Of a stretch of 64,000 nt of DNA, positions 17,346-24,678 are shown one piece after another (the first letter of the stretch is position 1; every line of letters starts with the position of its first letter). The stretch is from Sphingomonas sp. 1F27F7B (GTDB taxonomy: Bacteria > Pseudomonadota > Alphaproteobacteria > Sphingomonadales > Sphingomonadaceae), in the NCBI RefSeq assembly GCF_005503355.1, contig NZ_SCMK01000002.1, positions 248,001 to 312,000 on the forward strand, read 5' to 3'. Made by a program: the position numbers and the translations under genes. Below the pieces are notes generated by a model. It did not search any database and had not been told where the DNA came from. It saw only the letters and a list, made by a program, of their open reading frames with translations.

Positions 17346-18253
17346 TCGGTATCCTTCAGCAAATTGGCTTCGATCATCGAATTCTCGGGTGCGTCGACAT
17401 GGCCCTCCGGATCGACATGGATCAGGATCTCGGTGCCCGGAAAGGCCGCGCCCAGTTCCTTCTCCAGCACCTCGACCACGTCATGCGCCTGCCGGATCGT
17501 CATCGTCGGGTGCATCGCGATGTGGAACTGGACGAAGTCGCGCGCGCCGCTGCTGCGGGTGCGCAGGTCGTGCAGGCTCTTGAGCGCGGGGTTGCGGGCG
17601 GCGACCTCGACAAAGGCGCGGCGCTTCTCCTCGGGCCATTCCTTGTCCATCAGCTGGTCGATCGCCGCCTCGCTGGCGCGCCAGGCGCCGAACAGCAGCC
17701 AGAAGGCGATGGCGATGCCGAACAGCGGATCGGCGCCAACCATGCCCCAGGCATCGAGCACCAGCGCGACGATCACCGCGCCGTTGAGCAACAGGTCGGA
17801 TGTATAGTGGATCCGGTCGGCGCCGATCGCGACCGATCCGGTCTTCGCGATGACGTGCTTCTGGTAACGGGTGAGCGCGAGCGTGACGACGATCGCGATC
17901 ATGCTGACGACGATGCCCGCTTCGGGGGAGGCGGAAACGTTGCCCCCCTGCAGCCGCTCGATCGCGCGCATCAGGATGGCGAGCGCGGAGATGGCGATCA
18001 CCACCACCTGGAACAGCGCGGCCAGCGCCTCGGCCTTGCCGTGCCCGAAGCGGTGCTCCTCGTCGGCCGGCTGCGCCGCCCAGTGGACGCCGCCCAGCGT
18101 GACCAGCGAGGCGAACAGGTCGAGCACCGAATCGGCCAGGCTGGCGAGCACCGCCACCGATCCGGTCTCGAACGCGGCCCAGGCCTTGAGCGCGCCGAGC
18201 AGGACCGCGCTGCACACGCTGGCGATGGCGGCGCGGCGGGCGAGGTTGGTCAC
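17342..18253 (-). CDS. Cation diffusion facilitator (FieF/CzcD-type) metal exporter
   Basis: 303 residues from GTG 18253. Six transmembrane helices; metal-site pairs ADSVLD (TM2) and HYTSD (TM5) match the Asp-Asp/His-Asp site of FieF. A cytoplasmic metallochaperone-like domain (RTRSSGARDFVQFHIAMHP and HVDPEGH) closes the protein. It exports Zn2+/Fe2+-type divalent cations by proton antiport; specificity is not resolvable by eye. Its GTG overlaps the pdxH stop (GTGA), and its stop overlaps the phzF start, so all three genes are translationally coupled. Confidence 0.9.
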   Translation of the reverse strand: MTNLARRAAIASVCSAVLLGALKAWAAFETGSVAVLASLADSVLDLFASLVTLGGVHWAAQPADEEHRFGHGKAEALAALFQVVVIAISALAILMRAIERLQGGNVSASPEAGIVVSMIAIVVTLALTRYQKHVIAKTGSVAIGADRIHYTSDLLLNGAVIVALVLDAWGMVGADPLFGIAIAFWLLFGAWRASEAAIDQLMDKEWPEEKRRAFVEVAARNPALKSLHDLRTRSSGARDFVQFHIAMHPTMTIRQAHDVVEVLEKELGAAFPGTEILIHVDPEGHVDAPENSMIEANLLKDTE

Positions 18254-18828
18254 GGGTACAACAGGCCCTCGGACCAGCCCGTGACGGTGTGAGTGAACAG
18301 CCGGCGCTCGTGCAGGCGATGAGCGCGGTCCTGCCAGAATTCGATCCGGCTCGGGGTGACGCGAAAGCCGCCCCAATGCGGCGGGCGGGGCACGTCCCCG
18401 CCTTCGAAGCGTGCCTTCGCCGCCTCGAACCGGGCTTTGAACGTCTCGCGATCGGCGAGTGGGCGCGACTGGTCCGAGGCCCAGGCGCCGAGCTGCGAAT
18501 CGCGCCCGCGGGTGGCGAAATAGGCGTCGCTCTCGGCATCGGTGGCTAAGCCCGCGCTGCCCTCGATGCGGATCTGGCGGCGGAGCGACTTCCAGTGGAA
18601 GAGCAGGGCGACCCTGGCGCCCTCGCCCAGTTCGTGCGCCTTGCGGCTCTCGCGGTTGGTGTAGAAGACGAAACCGTCGGGGCCATGCCCCTTCAGCAGC
18701 ACCATCCGGGCCGAGGGCTGGCCGGTCGAGCTTACCGTCGCCAGCGTCATCGCGTTGGAATCGTTGGGCTCGCTTTCGCGGGCCTCGCGGTACCAGCTGT
18801 CGAACAGTTCGAACGGATCGGTGCTCAT
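18250..18828 (-). CDS. pdxH: Pyridoxine/pyridoxamine 5'-phosphate oxidase
   Basis: 192 residues with FMN-binding split-barrel motifs: MTLATVSSTGQPSARMVLLK, FYTNRESRKAHEL, FHWKSLRRQIRIEG, and the C-terminal FWQDRAHRLHERRLF. It oxidises PNP/PMP to pyridoxal 5'-phosphate with O2. ATG 18828 begins the conserved MSTDPFELFDSWYREA; upstream in-frame codons to 18888 are not conserved. First gene of an operon with a CDF exporter and phzF. Divergent from the broken ku gene. Confidence 0.93.
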   Translation of the reverse strand: MSTDPFELFDSWYREARESEPNDSNAMTLATVSSTGQPSARMVLLKGHGPDGFVFYTNRESRKAHELGEGARVALLFHWKSLRRQIRIEGSAGLATDAESDAYFATRGRDSQLGAWASDQSRPLADRETFKARFEAAKARFEGGDVPRPPHWGGFRVTPSRIEFWQDRAHRLHERRLFTHTVTGWSEGLLYP

Positions 18829-18917
18829 GGCAGCGGCTCTAATGGCCGCCCCGACCGGTGTCGAGGAACGACTCCCCCGCTGGCACATTGAATCGGCTTC
18901 GCGGCAAGGAGGCGAGG

Positions 18918-19260
18918 ATGGCGGCGCGTGCCTATTGGCAGGGACAGATCAGGCTGGCGCTGGTCTCGATCCCGGTCGAGATCCATGCCGCGACCAAGTC
19001 GGGCGCGCAGATCAGCTTCCACCAGATCCACGAACCGAGCGGCAAGCGGATCCGCTACGAGAAGGTCGCCCCCGGCGTGGGGCCGGTCGAGCCCGATGAG
19101 ATCGTCAAGGGCTATGAAGTGGAGAAGGGCGAATATGTCCTGCTCGGCCAGGACGAGATCGATGCGGTGAAGCTCGAATCGAAGAGGACGCTCGAGCTCG
19201 CCCGGTTCGTCGGCATGGACGAGATCGACGTGCTCTATTTCGAGCGGCCCTATTTCGTGG
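18918..19260 (+). pseudogene. ku: Ku homologue, N-terminal part only
   Basis: From ATG 18918 (GGAGGCGAGG upstream) the product starts MAARAYWQGQIRLALVSIPV and continues through GAQISFHQIHEPSGKRIRY, YEVEKGEYVLLGQDEID and DEIDVLYFERPYFV. This is the first 115 or so residues of bacterial Ku (usual length about 260-300), the end-binding protein of NHEJ. At about 19256-19262 Ku similarity stops abruptly and LigD sequence begins in another frame. In the Ku frame only out-of-frame sequence follows, so no complete Ku can be made here. The promoter-proximal part is intact; the loss looks like a single deletion. Confidence 0.8.
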
Positions 19261-19308
19261 CTGCCTTCCTCGGCCAAGGAGCGCGGCTTCCGTTCGCTGC
19301 TGCTGGGC

Positions 19309-20472
19309 GTGCACGGGCCGGATGGGCTGGCCTATGCGGGCAAGGTGGGCACCGGGTTCGGCAGGGTGGCGCTCCAGGACCTGCGCAGCCGCTTCGTCGG
19401 GATCGAAGCGGAGAAGCCCGCTGCCGACGTCCCCCGCGCCGAGGCGCGCGGCGCACACTGGCTGAAGCCGGAGCTGGTCGCCGAGATCGCGTTCAGCGAA
19501 TTCACTGCCGACCATGTCGTGCGCCATGCCAGCTTTCTGGGCCTGCGCGAGGACAAGCCGGCGAAGGAGGTGGTCGTGGAGGAGCCCGTTCCGCTATCCG
19601 GACCGCCGGGATCGGCGGTCGAGATCAGCAGCCGCGGCCGTGTGATCTTTCCCGGCGACGGCCTGACCAAGGGCGACCTGGCCGATTATTATCGCGCCGC
19701 AGCGCCCATTCTGCTGCCCTGGCTCGCCGATCGGCCGATCAGCCTGGTCCGCTGCCCCCAGGGCCGGGCGCGCGCCTGTTTCTTCCAGAAGCACGATGCC
19801 GGCAGCTTCGGCGAGCATGTCCATCATGTCGACGTGCGCGAGAAGGACGGGTCGGTCGAACCCTATCTCTATGTCGACGATGCCGACGGCATCCTGGCCT
19901 GTGTCCAGATGGGGACGATCGAGTTCCATGGCTGGGGCAGCTCGGTCGCCGACATCGAGAAGCCCGACCGGCTGGTGTTCGATCTCGATCCCGACGAAGG
20001 GCTCGACTGGGCCGATGTGAAGAAGGCGGCGGCCGATCTGAAGGAACATCTCGCCGAGCTGGGGCTTACCAGCTGGCCGATGCTGTCGGGCGGCAAGGGT
20101 GTGCATGTGGTGGTGCCGCTGGTGCCGCGCGCCGAATGGCCCGAGGCGAAGAGCTTCTGCGAGCGCTTCGCCCGCGCGCTTTCGGAAGCCGAGCCGGGCC
20201 GCTTCACCGCCAACCTCAAAAAGGTGCATCGCAAGGGCCGGATCTTCATCGACTATATGCGCAACCAGCGCGGCAGCACTGCGGTGCTGCCCTATGTCGT
20301 CCGCGCCCGCGAAGGCGCGCCGGTGGCGGCGCCGGTCGGCTGGAGCGAGCTGCGCGACATCGACGGCCCCGGGCGCTTCACTCTGCGCGACGGTGCCCAG
20401 CTGCTGGAGCGCGCCGCCGGCCGTGCGCTGCGCGGCTGGGGCGTGGCGGATCAGGTGCTGCCCGAAATCTGA
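19309..20472 (+). CDS. ligD: LigD remnant: end of ligase OB fold plus intact primase-polymerase domain
   Basis: In the frame open from about 19261 the product reads SSAKERGFRSLLLGVHGPDG then YAGKVGTGF, the end of a LigD ligase OB fold. A linker and a full LigD polymerase domain follow (GDLADYYRAAAPILLPWLAD, the catalytic DLDPDEG, SGGKGVHVVVPL, KVHRKGRIFIDYMRN). The phosphoesterase and the catalytic ligase core expected upstream are missing. The first in-frame start is GTG 19309, with no ribosome site, so it is unclear whether the 387-residue polymerase part is made. Treat as a 5'-truncated gene joined to the front of ku. Its end overlaps the convergent acyltransferase gene by 22 bp. Confidence 0.75.
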   Translation: MHGPDGLAYAGKVGTGFGRVALQDLRSRFVGIEAEKPAADVPRAEARGAHWLKPELVAEIAFSEFTADHVVRHASFLGLREDKPAKEVVVEEPVPLSGPPGSAVEISSRGRVIFPGDGLTKGDLADYYRAAAPILLPWLADRPISLVRCPQGRARACFFQKHDAGSFGEHVHHVDVREKDGSVEPYLYVDDADGILACVQMGTIEFHGWGSSVADIEKPDRLVFDLDPDEGLDWADVKKAAADLKEHLAELGLTSWPMLSGGKGVHVVVPLVPRAEWPEAKSFCERFARALSEAEPGRFTANLKKVHRKGRIFIDYMRNQRGSTAVLPYVVRAREGAPVAAPVGWSELRDIDGPGRFTLRDGAQLLERAAGRALRGWGVADQVLPEI

Positions 20473-21623
20473 TCCCGGCCCAGCCAGCCGCGCAGCCGCG
20501 CACGGATCGGCAGGTCCCACCAGGCATGGGCCGCCCAGGCAACCAGCAGCAGGAACGGCACCAGCGCCGTGCCGATCGCGACGAGCGCGGCCGGCGAGGC
20601 GCTGCCGTTCGCGACGAAGTTCATCCAGACATAGAGGAAGGGGAAATGAGTGATGTAGATCGGGTAGGAGAGGCGCCCGCTCGCCTTGCACAGCCACAGC
20701 ATCCCCCGTCCGGCCTCGGAATGGCGGCCGGCGACGATGATCGCGGGGAACAGGAGGATCACGCACGCCGCCTCGTAGAGGCCGTTGAGCTTCACTCCAC
20801 CCACCGCCGGCAGCGTCGGGAAGGCCATGGCACCGAGCATCGCCAGCGATAGCGGCAGCCAGCCGATCCGCACATCGGGAAGCCGGTCGCGAACCCGGTA
20901 CAGCCACAGTCCGGTCAGGAACGGAAAGAACAGCCGCACCGGCGCCATCCAGAAGGTTTCCCAATACGAACCCTGGTCGAGCGTGCCCTGCATCGCCGCG
21001 CCGATCGCCAGCGCCGCGCCGCACGGCACCGCCAGCACTGCGAGCCAGCGCGCGCGCAGGCGGCGCAGCACCAGGGCATAGGCGAGATTGCCGACATATT
21101 CCTGGAACAGCGTCCAGATCGGCCCGTTCAGCGGATGCGTGTCGGTCCAGCGATTGGGCAGCGACCAGCTGGGCAGGGCGAACAGGCACAGGGCGAAGGC
21201 GCCCAGCACTGCGCGCAGCGGAACCGCCTGGGCCTGGCCGGCAAAGGGGTCGAGCAGATAGCTGGCCAGTCCGAGCAGCGCGCCGAGGATGACGAGCGGA
21301 TGGAGCCGGATCAGGCGCAGCGCCAGGAAACGCCCCGTACGCATCCTGCCCCAGCGATCGTCATAGGCATAGCCGATCACGAAGCCCGACAGCGCGAAGA
21401 AGAAGTCCACGGCGAGCGGCGCATGGTGCAGCACCACCCGGGCGCCGTCCCATTTCACCGTGATGCCCTGGATGTGGAAGAGCACCACGATCAGCGCGGC
21501 GGTTCCGCGCAGGCCGTCCAGCACCTCGAAATGTGCCTTGCCGGTCGCCGTCCTGTCGGGGGCGTCCGCCTGCCCCGTCGCGGCGGGCCCGAGCGCCGCC
21601 GCCATAACCATGCTTTCCGTCAC
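20451..21623 (-). CDS. Acyltransferase family 3 membrane protein
   Basis: About 390 residues with around ten hydrophobic helices. The N-terminal signature is FEVLDGLRGTAALIVVLFHI, and the conserved FALSGFVIGYAY and RLHPLVILG follow. These match the acyltransferase-3/OafA family, which transfers acyl groups to surface glycans or antibiotics across the inner membrane. The active-site His is in VLFHIQG. GTG 21623 has GGGGGAA 5-6 bp upstream; ATG 21611 is an alternative. No polysaccharide genes adjoin, so the acceptor is unknown. Confidence 0.85.
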   Translation of the reverse strand: MTESMVMAAALGPAATGQADAPDRTATGKAHFEVLDGLRGTAALIVVLFHIQGITVKWDGARVVLHHAPLAVDFFFALSGFVIGYAYDDRWGRMRTGRFLALRLIRLHPLVILGALLGLASYLLDPFAGQAQAVPLRAVLGAFALCLFALPSWSLPNRWTDTHPLNGPIWTLFQEYVGNLAYALVLRRLRARWLAVLAVPCGAALAIGAAMQGTLDQGSYWETFWMAPVRLFFPFLTGLWLYRVRDRLPDVRIGWLPLSLAMLGAMAFPTLPAVGGVKLNGLYEAACVILLFPAIIVAGRHSEAGRGMLWLCKASGRLSYPIYITHFPFLYVWMNFVANGSASPAALVAIGTALVPFLLLVAWAAHAWWDLPIRARLRGWLGRDQISGST

Positions 21624-21794
21624 CTGGTTCCCCCGCTCTCCCGCAAGGGGTGGTGTCGAGTCCGCCGCCAAACTGCAAGGCTGATCGCGCCCGCGGACAC
21701 CTGCATTGCCAGTTGCAAACGATTCTTAATATCACTAATGGCCTCGGCAAGGCGCGCGGGACGGCGCGCGGGTTCGTTCAAAGGGGTCATCGAC

Positions 21795-23924
21795 TTGCAT
21801 GTGAAGCTTTCCCTCTGCCTGGGCGCGGCGCTGGCGGCGCTGGCCACCCCTGCCTTCGCCCAGACCGATGATGCCCGGAAGCCGGCCGAGGACGGCGAGA
21901 TCGTCGTCAGCGGCCGCTACACGCTGCCCGACAAGATCGACACCGCGACGGGCCTGGGCCTGACGGTGCGCGAGACGCCGCAATCGGTGAGCATCGTCAC
22001 TGCGCAGCGCATCCTCGACCAGAATCTGATCAGCATCGCCGACGTGATCCAGAATGGCGTGGGCGTGACCGTCAACGAAGTCGACGACGTGCGGAACAGC
22101 TTCTACGCGCGCGGCTTCGAGATCCGGAACACACAGCTGGACGGCGTGCCGACCAACTGGACGCTGGCCGGCAGCGCGGGCGAGACCAATATCGACGTGT
22201 CGATCTTCGAGCGGGTCGAGATCGTGCGCGGCGCGACCGGCCTGCTGAGCGGCGCGGGCGACCCCTCCGCTTCGGTCAACCTGGTCCGCAAACATGCCGA
22301 TGCGCGCGACTGGGGCGGCTATGCCAACGCCAGCTATGGCAGCTGGAACACCTGGCGCGTCTCGGGCGATGTCGGCGGCGCGATCACCGCGGACGGGCGC
22401 GTCCGCGTCCGCGCGGTGGGCCGCTATGAGCAAGGCGATTCCTATATCGACCTCTACCGCAACAAGAAGTTCGTGCTTTACGGCGTGATCGACGCCGATG
22501 TGACGGACGATACGCTCGTACGGGTCGGCATCAGCCACCAGGAAGCCAGGCCCGACGGCGCGACCTGGGGCGCGCTGCCGACCTTCTACAGCGACGGCAG
22601 CCTGACGAACTGGCCGCGCGACAAGACGCCGGCGGCACCGTGGACGCGCTGGGACACCACCAACCAGAACATCTTCGCCACGATCCGCCACGAGTTCAGC
22701 GACCGCTGGAGCGTCGTCGCCAACTATAACCGCGTGAAGAATGCCCAGCAGACCGAGCTGCTCTATCTGTCGGGCCTGGTCGACAAGACGACCGGCCGGA
22801 TCCAGTTCGCCTTTCCCTACAAGGACCAGGGCAACAACATCCAGAACAGCTTCGACGGGCAGATCAAGGGCCTGGTCAACCTGTTCGGGCGCGATCACGA
22901 AGTCGTGCTCGGTGCGCTGCACAGCACCCAGGACCGTGACACCGCGACTTTCGCCGCGCTCACTTTCCCGCCGGGTACCGATTTCGAGCGGTTCGGCGGC
23001 AGCTCCTATCCCTATCCCGGCTTCTCGACCACGCCGGCGGTGGGCGAGAAGACCAAGATCAGGCAGGAAGGCTATTATGGCGCGGTGCGCCTGAACCTGA
23101 CCGACCAGCTGAAGCTGATCGGCGGCGGGCGCCTGGCGAGCTGGAACATCACCGGCGTCCAGTTCGGCGTGACCACCGACTATGGCAACAGCAACGAATT
23201 CATCCCCTATGTCGGCGCGCTGTACGACATCGCGCCGAACCACCGGCTCTATGCGAGCTACACGCGGATCTTCCAGCCGCAGAACGCCCGCGACCGCAAC
23301 TTCAACCTGCTCGCACCGCTGAACGGCAAGGCCTATGAGATCGGGCTGAAGAGTGCCTTTTTCGGCGAGGCGCTGCAGACGTCGGTCGCGCTGTTCCGCA
23401 TCGAGCAGGACAATGTCGCCCAGAACGACATCGTCGTCACGCCGCCGAACGGCGGTCTGCCGCAGCAGACCTATGTCGCGGCGCAGGGCGTCATCAGTCG
23501 GGGCTTCGAAGTGGAGATCACCGGCCGGCCGCTGCCCGGCTGGAACGTCAATTTCGGCTATAGCCAGTTCAAGGCCGAGGACCGCAACGACGTGCCCGCC
23601 AACACCGATCAGCCGCGCCGGCTGCTCAAGCTGTTCACTACCTATACGGTGGACCGCCTCACCTTCGGCGGCGGCATCAACTATCGCAGCAAGGCCTATA
23701 CGCCGAGCACCAACCCGGTGACGGCCGCGCCCTTCGACTTCCAGCAGGACGGCTATGCGCTGGTCAATCTGATGGCGCGCTTCGCGGTCACCGAGCGGCT
23801 CCAGCTTCAGGCCAATGTCGAGAACCTGCTCGACAAGACCTATTACAGCCAGGTCGGTTTCTTCAGCCAGTATCGCTACGGCGCGCCGCGCAATTTCACC
23901 GTGAGCGCCAATTACCGCTTCTAG
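21795..23924 (+). CDS. TonB-dependent siderophore-type receptor
   Basis: About 709 residues: signal peptide (VKLSLCLGAALAALATPA then FAQ), a TonB-box-like GEIVVSGR, then a plug domain with RETPQSVSIVTAQRI and FYARGFEIRNTQLDGVP. The plug ends in VEIVRGATGLLSGAGDPSAS, and a 22-strand barrel ends in the terminal Phe SANYRF. The PQSVSIV signature places it in the ferric-siderophore subfamily. A TTG at 21795 sits 8 bp after AAGGGG; GTG 21801 is the alternative start. Upstream in-frame codons oppose the acyltransferase gene. Followed after 23 bp by a DUF4198 gene. No Fur box could be assigned with confidence. Confidence 0.92.
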   Translation: MHVKLSLCLGAALAALATPAFAQTDDARKPAEDGEIVVSGRYTLPDKIDTATGLGLTVRETPQSVSIVTAQRILDQNLISIADVIQNGVGVTVNEVDDVRNSFYARGFEIRNTQLDGVPTNWTLAGSAGETNIDVSIFERVEIVRGATGLLSGAGDPSASVNLVRKHADARDWGGYANASYGSWNTWRVSGDVGGAITADGRVRVRAVGRYEQGDSYIDLYRNKKFVLYGVIDADVTDDTLVRVGISHQEARPDGATWGALPTFYSDGSLTNWPRDKTPAAPWTRWDTTNQNIFATIRHEFSDRWSVVANYNRVKNAQQTELLYLSGLVDKTTGRIQFAFPYKDQGNNIQNSFDGQIKGLVNLFGRDHEVVLGALHSTQDRDTATFAALTFPPGTDFERFGGSSYPYPGFSTTPAVGEKTKIRQEGYYGAVRLNLTDQLKLIGGGRLASWNITGVQFGVTTDYGNSNEFIPYVGALYDIAPNHRLYASYTRIFQPQNARDRNFNLLAPLNGKAYEIGLKSAFFGEALQTSVALFRIEQDNVAQNDIVVTPPNGGLPQQTYVAAQGVISRGFEVEITGRPLPGWNVNFGYSQFKAEDRNDVPANTDQPRRLLKLFTTYTVDRLTFGGGINYRSKAYTPSTNPVTAAPFDFQQDGYALVNLMARFAVTERLQLQANVENLLDKTYYSQVGFFSQYRYGAPRNFTVSANYRF

Positions 23925-23947
23925 GCAATCAGGACCGGAGAGATGAG

Positions 23948-24574
23948 ATGAAGACACTGTTCCTTGCTGCCATCGCCATGCTGGCGGCCATTCCCGCGGC
24001 GGCGCACGAGGTCTGGATCGAACGCGACGGCACGGGCCCGGCGCGCATCTATCTGGGCGAGCCGGCCGAAGCGGTGCCCGCCGATGGCGACCCCGAATGG
24101 CACCATCTCCAAAAGCCGCAGCTGATCGGCGCCACCGGCACGCTGACGCGCCGCGCCAATCATATCGAGGCGGCGGTTTCGGGCGGCGGCGACCTGCGGG
24201 TGCGCGACGATGCGGTGTTCGCCCCCTGGCAGGCGGGCGAGGCGAAGCAGGGCGCGATCTTCTATGCCCGTGCCGGCCGCACCGAGACCGGGCACGCGCT
24301 CGATCTCGAGCTGGTGCCGGTGGCGGCGAATGGCGACACGTTCACACTGCTGTTCCGCGGCAAGCCGCTCGCCCATGCCAAGCTGTCGATCATCACGCCC
24401 GATCGCTGGCAGAAGCAGTTCGCCACCGATGGCGCGGGACAGGTCACCGTGCCCCGGCTGGGTGCCGGCCGCTATCTGGTGAGTGCCTCGCACGTCGAGG
24501 CGGCGCCGGCGAAGCTGGGCGGCCAGGACGTGGCGAGCGTGATGCACATTTCGACGCTCAGCTTCGTGCGCTGA
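23948..24574 (+). CDS. DUF4198 periplasmic protein
   Basis: 208 residues with a signal peptide (MKTLFLAAIAMLAAIPAAAH) followed directly by HEVWIERDG, the conserved opening of DUF4198 proteins. The C-terminal third is a transthyretin-like beta domain (LSIITPDRWQKQFATDGAGQ then GAGRYLVSASH). Such proteins often sit beside TonB receptors and metal-uptake genes and are thought to act in the periplasm. The mature N-terminal His could bind metal. It is probably co-transcribed with the receptor 23 bp upstream. Confidence 0.82.
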   Translation: MKTLFLAAIAMLAAIPAAAHEVWIERDGTGPARIYLGEPAEAVPADGDPEWHHLQKPQLIGATGTLTRRANHIEAAVSGGGDLRVRDDAVFAPWQAGEAKQGAIFYARAGRTETGHALDLELVPVAANGDTFTLLFRGKPLAHAKLSIITPDRWQKQFATDGAGQVTVPRLGAGRYLVSASHVEAAPAKLGGQDVASVMHISTLSFVR

Positions 24575-24678
24575 AGCGAACGGGGCGCTGCGTGAGGCAG
24601 GGCCTCGCGCAGCGCATCCCATGTTGCCTCGCAGCAGCGATTGCCCCATCAGTCGGCGCGGATAGCTGGGGACGAAGC

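Noticed and set aside
18858..20852. A 664-codon frame continuing from Ku through the ligD remnant
   Set aside because: Only the first 120 or so residues are Ku; from 19262 on it is out-of-frame ligD sequence of biased composition. It is an accident of the deletion, not a fusion protein design.
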